Below are positions 60,520 through 61,625 of a stretch of 61,625 nucleotides of DNA, one piece after another. The stretch comes from Bacillota bacterium (GTDB lineage: Bacteria; Bacillota_A; Clostridia; Lachnospirales; Lachnospiraceae): contig JAEZSL010000120.1 in NCBI GenBank assembly GCA_023443925.1, positions 1 through 61,625 on the forward strand. The letters run 5' to 3'. Position numbers and translations under genes: made by a program. Under the pieces are notes generated by a model. It did no database searches, was not told where the DNA came from, and worked only from the letters and a program-made list of their open reading frames with translations. Every line of letters begins with the position of its first letter. Position 1 is the stretch's first letter.

Positions 60520-61625
60520 CTAATTTTGATCTTCCGTATTCCGTTTTTGACCTGCCAGGTACTCCTTATACTGTCCGGGGGTAATTCCTTCATTTTTCTT
60601 AAACACCCGGATAAAGACCACATCGGAATAAAATCCGGTCATTTCCGCAATCTTCTTTATTTTAATATCCTTATTTTTCATCATGATTTCTTTGGACATG
60701 GTAATCCGGTACTGATGAATGTATTCCAGTATCCCCATACCAGTCTGCTTTTTAAAATATCTGGAAAGATAGGAGGTGGATACCTCCAGTGTCAAAGCAA
60801 TGTCCGCCACGGAGAAATTACAGTCGGTAATTCTTTTTTTGATTACGAAAAGAATCTTTTCTACGGAGCATTTATCCGATTCCCTTACCTCAGCTTCTTC
60901 CTCCGACATCTTCTGCAGTTTGGTGACAGTCTGGTAAGCTTCATTCATATTCTCAATATCCCGAAAAGCACTGCTGAGATAAACCATACAGGACAGCTTT
61001 TCCTCCTTGAGCAGAGAATCCTTTATGTACTTCCCGCAGCTCTGTAATTCCTTCTGATAGGAAAACGCATGATCAGCTCTGCCGCTGATCATACAGTAAT
61101 ACTGGTCTTGCGTTATCATAACGGATACGCTGTCAAATATTATACTATTTTTAAGGATATGGTTCTTCACCAGGTCTTTTATGGACTTAAGCGAGGCCGC
61201 GGCAATTCTGTCAAGGCTTCCCTTTTCATCGTTCTCAAAACTAATCAGCATTAATCCGAACCAATGGTCCTTTACATCAATACCATACAACCGGCAGCCT
61301 TCTTTGATACCCTGGGTGGAAGCTACATGCCCCAGCATGACCTTTTCCAAATAGGCTTCTTTTAATTCATCAGAGTACTGTTTCACGGTTAAAATCAACT
61401 GGTCATTCTGATTCTTAACCTGGTGAAAGGAAAAATCCATACGCTTGCTAAATAGAAAACATAAAAAACCCGTAATACAGACACAGAAAAAAAGAGCCAG
61501 TGCCGCGTACATTCTGGCAAACTGGATGGAATTATGGAATACGGAATCAGGTGTAAGATAAATGAACGATAATCCGTACTGCGGAGAAATTAAAGTCTGT
61601 ATTTTATATTTTATCCGGTTTAAGG
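60520..61625 (-). CDS. Membrane-anchored AraC-family regulator, cut by the window edge
   Basis: The frame stays open to the window end, so the N-terminus lies outside. What is visible is the end of an extracytoplasmic sensor region, one membrane segment (AALALFFCVCITGFLCFLF), a cytoplasmic linker of about 190 residues, and a C-terminal double helix-turn-helix (NFSVADIALTLEVSTSYLSRYF, shortened VADIALTLEVSTSYLSRYF, and IKIKKIAEMTGFYSDVVFIRVFKKNEG). Such one-component regulators sense extracellular carbohydrate and switch on adjacent LplABC-type importer genes. Its position just upstream on the same strand fits this role. An ATG at 61512 is internal to the frame and is not the real start. Confidence 0.9.
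   Translation of the reverse strand, partial: LNRIKYKIQTLISPQYGLSFIYLTPDSVFHNSIQFARMYAALALFFCVCITGFLCFLFSKRMDFSFHQVKNQNDQLILTVKQYSDELKEAYLEKVMLGHVASTQGIKEGCRLYGIDVKDHWFGLMLISFENDEKGSLDRIAAASLKSIKDLVKNHILKNSIIFDSVSVMITQDQYYCMISGRADHAFSYQKELQSCGKYIKDSLLKEEKLSCMVYLSSAFRDIENMNEAYQTVTKLQKMSEEEAEVRESDKCSVEKILFVIKKRITDCNFSVADIALTLEVSTSYLSRYFKKQTGMGILEYIHQYRITMSKEIMMKNKDIKIKKIAEMTGFYSDVVFIRVFKKNEGITPGQYKEYLAGQKRNTEDQN

Overview
This 61.6-kb window looks like chromosomal DNA of a low-GC Gram-positive anaerobe of the class Clostridia, most likely the Lachnospiraceae. The assignment is an inference. It rests on AGGAGG-type ribosome binding sites, sigma-A promoters, an acc/fab operon that uses FabK, a T-box leader before a single-chain glycyl-tRNA synthetase, a Clostridium-type class D beta-lactamase, and many glycoside hydrolases with ATPase-less sugar ABC importers. 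I found no rRNA, tRNA, transposase, prophage or CRISPR array.

Layout. 1-7.8 kb (minus): a fatty-acid operon, acpP-fabK-fabD-fabG-fabF-accB-fabZ-accC, with the start codon of a further gene (probably accD) at the window edge. An ECF sigma factor and a membrane partner lie just upstream of it. 8-13.6 kb: a predicted glycoside hydrolase, an XRE regulator, a SEC-C protein, a candidate structured RNA, a decayed HEPN-MNT toxin-antitoxin pair, and an HxlR regulator divergent from a quinone-type reductase. 14-18.4 kb: a two-component system with an FtsX-type ABC exporter sharing a direct-repeat operator, then a small RNA resembling a type I antitoxin. 18.5-26.5 kb: a diguanylate cyclase, TetR and AraC regulators, and a Ugp-like cluster of solute-binding protein, two permeases and a glycerophosphodiesterase, with a broken second copy of the esterase start 2.9 kb away. 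26.8-32.5 kb: a resistance-like cluster of class D beta-lactamase behind BlaI-like palindromes, a damaged linear-amide hydrolase, two GNAT acetyltransferases, a phosphodiesterase and an APH(3')-like kinase.

33-40.6 kb: a GH43 enzyme, a condensin-type Wadjet operon jetA-jetB-jetC that has no jetD nuclease where one is expected, and an InlB-repeat secreted protein. 41-46 kb: a second two-component/ABC exporter module. 46-51 kb: a GH2 beta-mannosidase and T-box-controlled glyS. 51-61.6 kb: a glycan locus with a GH95 alpha-fucosidase, a GH110-like alpha-1,3-galactosidase, an LplABC-type ABC importer and a membrane-anchored AraC regulator cut by the window edge. Together these could dismantle and import fucosylated, alpha-galactosylated glycans such as blood-group B structures.

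The intergenic DNA is unusually rich in short tandem repeats (units of 12, 16, 19, 45, 46 and about 79 bp) and in two dispersed hairpin families. Both families flank jetA, and both recur inside the ABC importer operon. The points most worth following are the JetD-less Wadjet operon, the repeat families, the decayed toxin-antitoxin loci, the paired response-regulator boxes and the candidate structured RNA.
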